A stretch of DNA of 7,355 nucleotides from Candidatus Margulisiibacteriota bacterium. Lineage in GTDB: Bacteria > Margulisbacteria > Termititenacia > Termititenacales > Termititenacaceae. Position numbers and translations under genes: made by a program. Shown here piece by piece: positions 5,678 to 7,355 of the stretch. Numbering within the stretch: position 1 is the stretch's first letter; the number at the start of each line of letters is the position of its first letter. Below the pieces are notes generated by a model, which did not search any database, was not told the origin of the DNA, and was given only the letters and a program-made list of their open reading frames with translations. The stretch lies in assembly GCA_031267055.1 (NCBI GenBank), contig JAIRZV010000121.1, forward strand, positions 1-7,355, given 5' to 3'.

Positions 5678-7103
5678 TTTTACGGGCCGGGGCTTTGCTG
5701 CGCAGACGATTGAGGATTTCCTTGCCGACGGCGTAAATATCGCCGGCGCCGAGCGTAAAAAAAACATCGTCTTTGTCCAGCTCGCGCAAGGCAATATCGG
5801 CCACATCTTCTTTTTTCTCGACAAAACAAGCTTTTTCCGGCGCGTTCATTTTGGCCACGATAGCCCGCGCGTCCACACCGGCGATCGGTTTCTCGCCCGC
5901 GGCGTACACTCCGGTCACAAATACGCGGTCAGCGTCGTTGAAACTCTCGGCAAAATCATTGAGAAAATGCATGGTGCGCGAATAGCGGTGCGGCTGAAAC
6001 ACGCAGAAAATCCGGCTGCGCGGAAAAACCCGTCGCGCGGCGGCCAGAGTCGCCTTGATCTCCGTCGGGTGATGCGCGTAATCATCGTAAATTTTCACGC
6101 CGCCGCTCGAGCCGATCAAAGAAAACCGCCGTTTCGCTCCGGTAAAAGTCAACAGCGCCTCTTTAATTTTGGGGAAATCCAGCCCGAGCTGCATACTGAC
6201 CGCCAAAACCGCCAGCGCGTTTAAAATATTGTGTTCGCCCGGAATAGCCAGCTCCAGATCGCCCAGAGCCACGCCGTCTTTGAGCGCCGTGAAAACCGAA
6301 CCGTGGTCTTTGTAACGGATATTTGCCGCCTGATAATTGACGCCGCCGGACAAGCCAAAAGTTATTACCTTTAGTTTTTTATTTTCACGGATTTTTTCAA
6401 ATAAAATTTTATTGCCCCATTGCTCCGGGTTCAACACCAGCAAATGCTCCGGTCTTTGCGTCAATTTTTCCACGCAGCCGCGAAATAATTCCACGATCTC
6501 TTCCAGTCCGGCAAAATGATCGAGATGGTCTTTTTCGATATTGTTTAAGATCAAAATTTTCGGTTCCAGAAACTGGATCGAGCTGTCCGATTCGTCCGCT
6601 TCTGCCACAAAATATTTGGACTGGCCGCAGCCGCCGTTGCTGTTGAGATTGGCCACTTCCCCGCCGATCATGTAAGTGGGGTCCAGACCCAGCCGCGCCA
6701 AAATCACCGAAAGCATCGCGGAAGTTGTCGTCTTGCCGTGTGTGCCAGCGACCGCAATGCTCTCCGGGTACAGTGACATCAAGTAACCCAAAACTTGAGC
6801 GCGCCCAAAGATCGGCAGGCGCAGATTTTGCGCTTCTTGCAGCTCGGGATTTTTCAGATCGACCGCCGCGGTGTACACGAGCACCTGTGCGCCGCGGATA
6901 TGCATGGCATCATGGCCGATAAACACTGCCGCGCCCAGTTCTTTGAGACGGATCGTATTGGCGGATTCTTTGCTGTCCGAACCGGAAACTTTGTAGCCCA
7001 TCGACAGCATGACACGGGCGATAGCCGACATACCACAGCCACCGATACCGACAAAATGAATTCTCTTGCTGTTCGCAATAATATCTTTTAGATCTTTGGC
7101 CAA
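5649..7103 (-). CDS. murC: UDP-N-acetylmuramate--L-alanine ligase
   Basis: 484 residues, normal for MurC. It adds L-Ala to UDP-MurNAc using ATP, the first step of stem-peptide assembly in the cytoplasm. Domains: N-terminal UDP-binding fold with HFVGIGGCGMSAIARVM (16-32); central ATPase with GTHGKTTTSAM (120-130), EADESD (168-173) and NNIEKDHLDHF (187-197); and C-terminal domain with RRFSL (325-329), YDDYAHHPTEI (339-349), FQPHRYSR (369-376) and LGAGDIY (451-457). HHPTE is characteristic of MurC among Mur ligases. The start is TTG at 7101-7103: the in-frame TGA at 7119-7121 is close, no other conventional start codon lies between it and the TTG, and no ATG/GTG follows before the conserved nucleotide-binding loop. 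First gene of the mur-ddl-ftsQ group, overlapping murB by 29 nt. Confidence 0.97.
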   Translation of the reverse strand: MAKDLKDIIANSKRIHFVGIGGCGMSAIARVMLSMGYKVSGSDSKESANTIRLKELGAAVFIGHDAMHIRGAQVLVYTAAVDLKNPELQEAQNLRLPIFGRAQVLGYLMSLYPESIAVAGTHGKTTTSAMLSVILARLGLDPTYMIGGEVANLNSNGGCGQSKYFVAEADESDSSIQFLEPKILILNNIEKDHLDHFAGLEEIVELFRGCVEKLTQRPEHLLVLNPEQWGNKILFEKIRENKKLKVITFGLSGGVNYQAANIRYKDHGSVFTALKDGVALGDLELAIPGEHNILNALAVLAVSMQLGLDFPKIKEALLTFTGAKRRFSLIGSSGGVKIYDDYAHHPTEIKATLAAARRVFPRSRIFCVFQPHRYSRTMHFLNDFAESFNDADRVFVTGVYAAGEKPIAGVDARAIVAKMNAPEKACFVEKKEDVADIALRELDKDDVFFTLGAGDIYAVGKEILNRLRSKAPARKNAKEIIRIA

Positions 7104-7112
7104 AACAAGGGG

Positions 7113-7118
7113 ATTATA
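7113..7118 (-). promoter_or_regulatory. Extended -10 promoter of murC
   Basis: The minus strand reads TG-A-TATAAT, a consensus extended -10, ending 9 nt before the TTG start. Initiation 6-8 nt downstream would give an mRNA with a leader of about 1-4 nt, so murC may be translated essentially leaderless. The -35 position holds only AATTTT. No Shine-Dalgarno sequence precedes the TTG. Confidence 0.65.
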
Positions 7119-7176
7119 TCATAAAACAATAGCGGAAAATTTAACGGTCCAGCGTTGTGTTGTTAATATGTTAAAG

Positions 7177-7355
7177 CTAACTTATTAACTTACTCTTTAT
7201 TATTGGTTTTACAACAGGACTACTTCTCAGCGCGGCCATTACATCATTTTTTAATTTTTCTGGTATATCTTGTTCTCTTAAAATAATAGTTACTCCGATA
7301 TTGTTATCTATTTTTGATATTAAATAATCTTTGGACACAAATTCAGCATCATTGC
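7177..7355 (-). CDS. Unrecognised protein, C-terminal 58 residues only (partial)
   Basis: Reading the minus strand from the window edge gives 58 codons ending in TAG at 7177-7179, with no internal stop; the 5' part lies outside the window. The peptide contains VTIILREQDIPEKLKNDVMAA-like mixed beta and helical sequence followed by a basic tail (KPIIKSKLIS). I recognise no family. Base composition is strikingly AT-rich (codons AAA, ATA, TTA) compared with the mur genes. The open frame is short, so a real gene is likely but not certain; the 73-nt gap to murC and murC's own promoter suggest it is not in the same transcription unit. Confidence 0.6.
   Translation of the reverse strand, partial: NDAEFVSKDYLISKIDNNIGVTIILREQDIPEKLKNDVMAALRSSPVVKPIIKSKLIS

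Noticed and set aside
5678..5824. Longer MurB N-terminus starting at 5824
   Set aside because: The extra 49 residues overlap murC, show no MurB similarity, and the conserved region starts near the ATG at 5677.
4179..7091. Plus-strand ORFs opposite ddl, murB and murC
   Set aside because: They are antisense to genes with clear full-length family motifs and have no independent support.
7141..7177. TTTAAC/GTTAAA inverted repeat after the partial gene as a terminator or attC
   Set aside because: Only a 6-bp AT-rich stem with a loop of about 24 nt and a weak T run; compatible with chance in AT-rich sequence.

Overview
This looks like a bacterial chromosome segment of moderate to high GC. Everything recognisable is on the minus strand, so genes read from high to low coordinates. 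The core is a peptidoglycan-precursor and division cluster in a common bacterial order: murC (UDP-MurNAc:L-Ala ligase), murB (UDP-MurNAc dehydrogenase), ddl (D-Ala:D-Ala ligase), then a short FtsQ/DivIB-like membrane protein. The genes overlap or sit 1 nt apart, so they are probably co-transcribed. I cannot name the phylum: the proteins are divergent (short MurB, FtsQ without room for a POTRA domain), which fits an under-sampled, walled, probably didermic lineage, but that is inference.

Layout from the right edge leftward. 7177-7355 is the 3' end of an AT-rich, unrecognised gene. 7104-7176 is a short AT-rich gap ending in an extended -10 promoter almost touching the TTG start of murC. murC (5649-7103), murB (4880-5677), ddl (3975-4883) and ftsQ-like (3590-3973) follow. 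The short gap after ftsQ holds an extended -10 promoter for tRNA-Pro(GGG) (3470-3543). Directly beyond the tRNA 3' end lie two complete palindromic hairpins of the same architecture and one degenerate copy (about 3373-3469). After another possible extended -10 promoter comes a very long open frame that starts at 3329 and is still open at base 1.

That open frame is the most unusual item. It encodes at least 1109 residues: an unrecognised N-terminal region with a faint OmpA-like stretch and no signal peptide, about 150 residues of charged helix built from a 39-residue tandem duplication and seven 8-residue repeats, a short linker, and six tandem PKD-type beta domains of 98-101 residues. It resembles a filamentous or surface adhesion/scaffold protein whose C-terminus lies outside the window.

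The four cell-wall genes act in one pathway: MurB makes UDP-MurNAc, MurC adds L-Ala, Ddl makes the D-Ala-D-Ala later joined to the peptide, and FtsQ belongs to the division complex that directs septal wall synthesis. Where ftsA and ftsZ often follow ftsQ, this genome has a tRNA, palindromes and the PKD protein, so the classical cluster is interrupted here.
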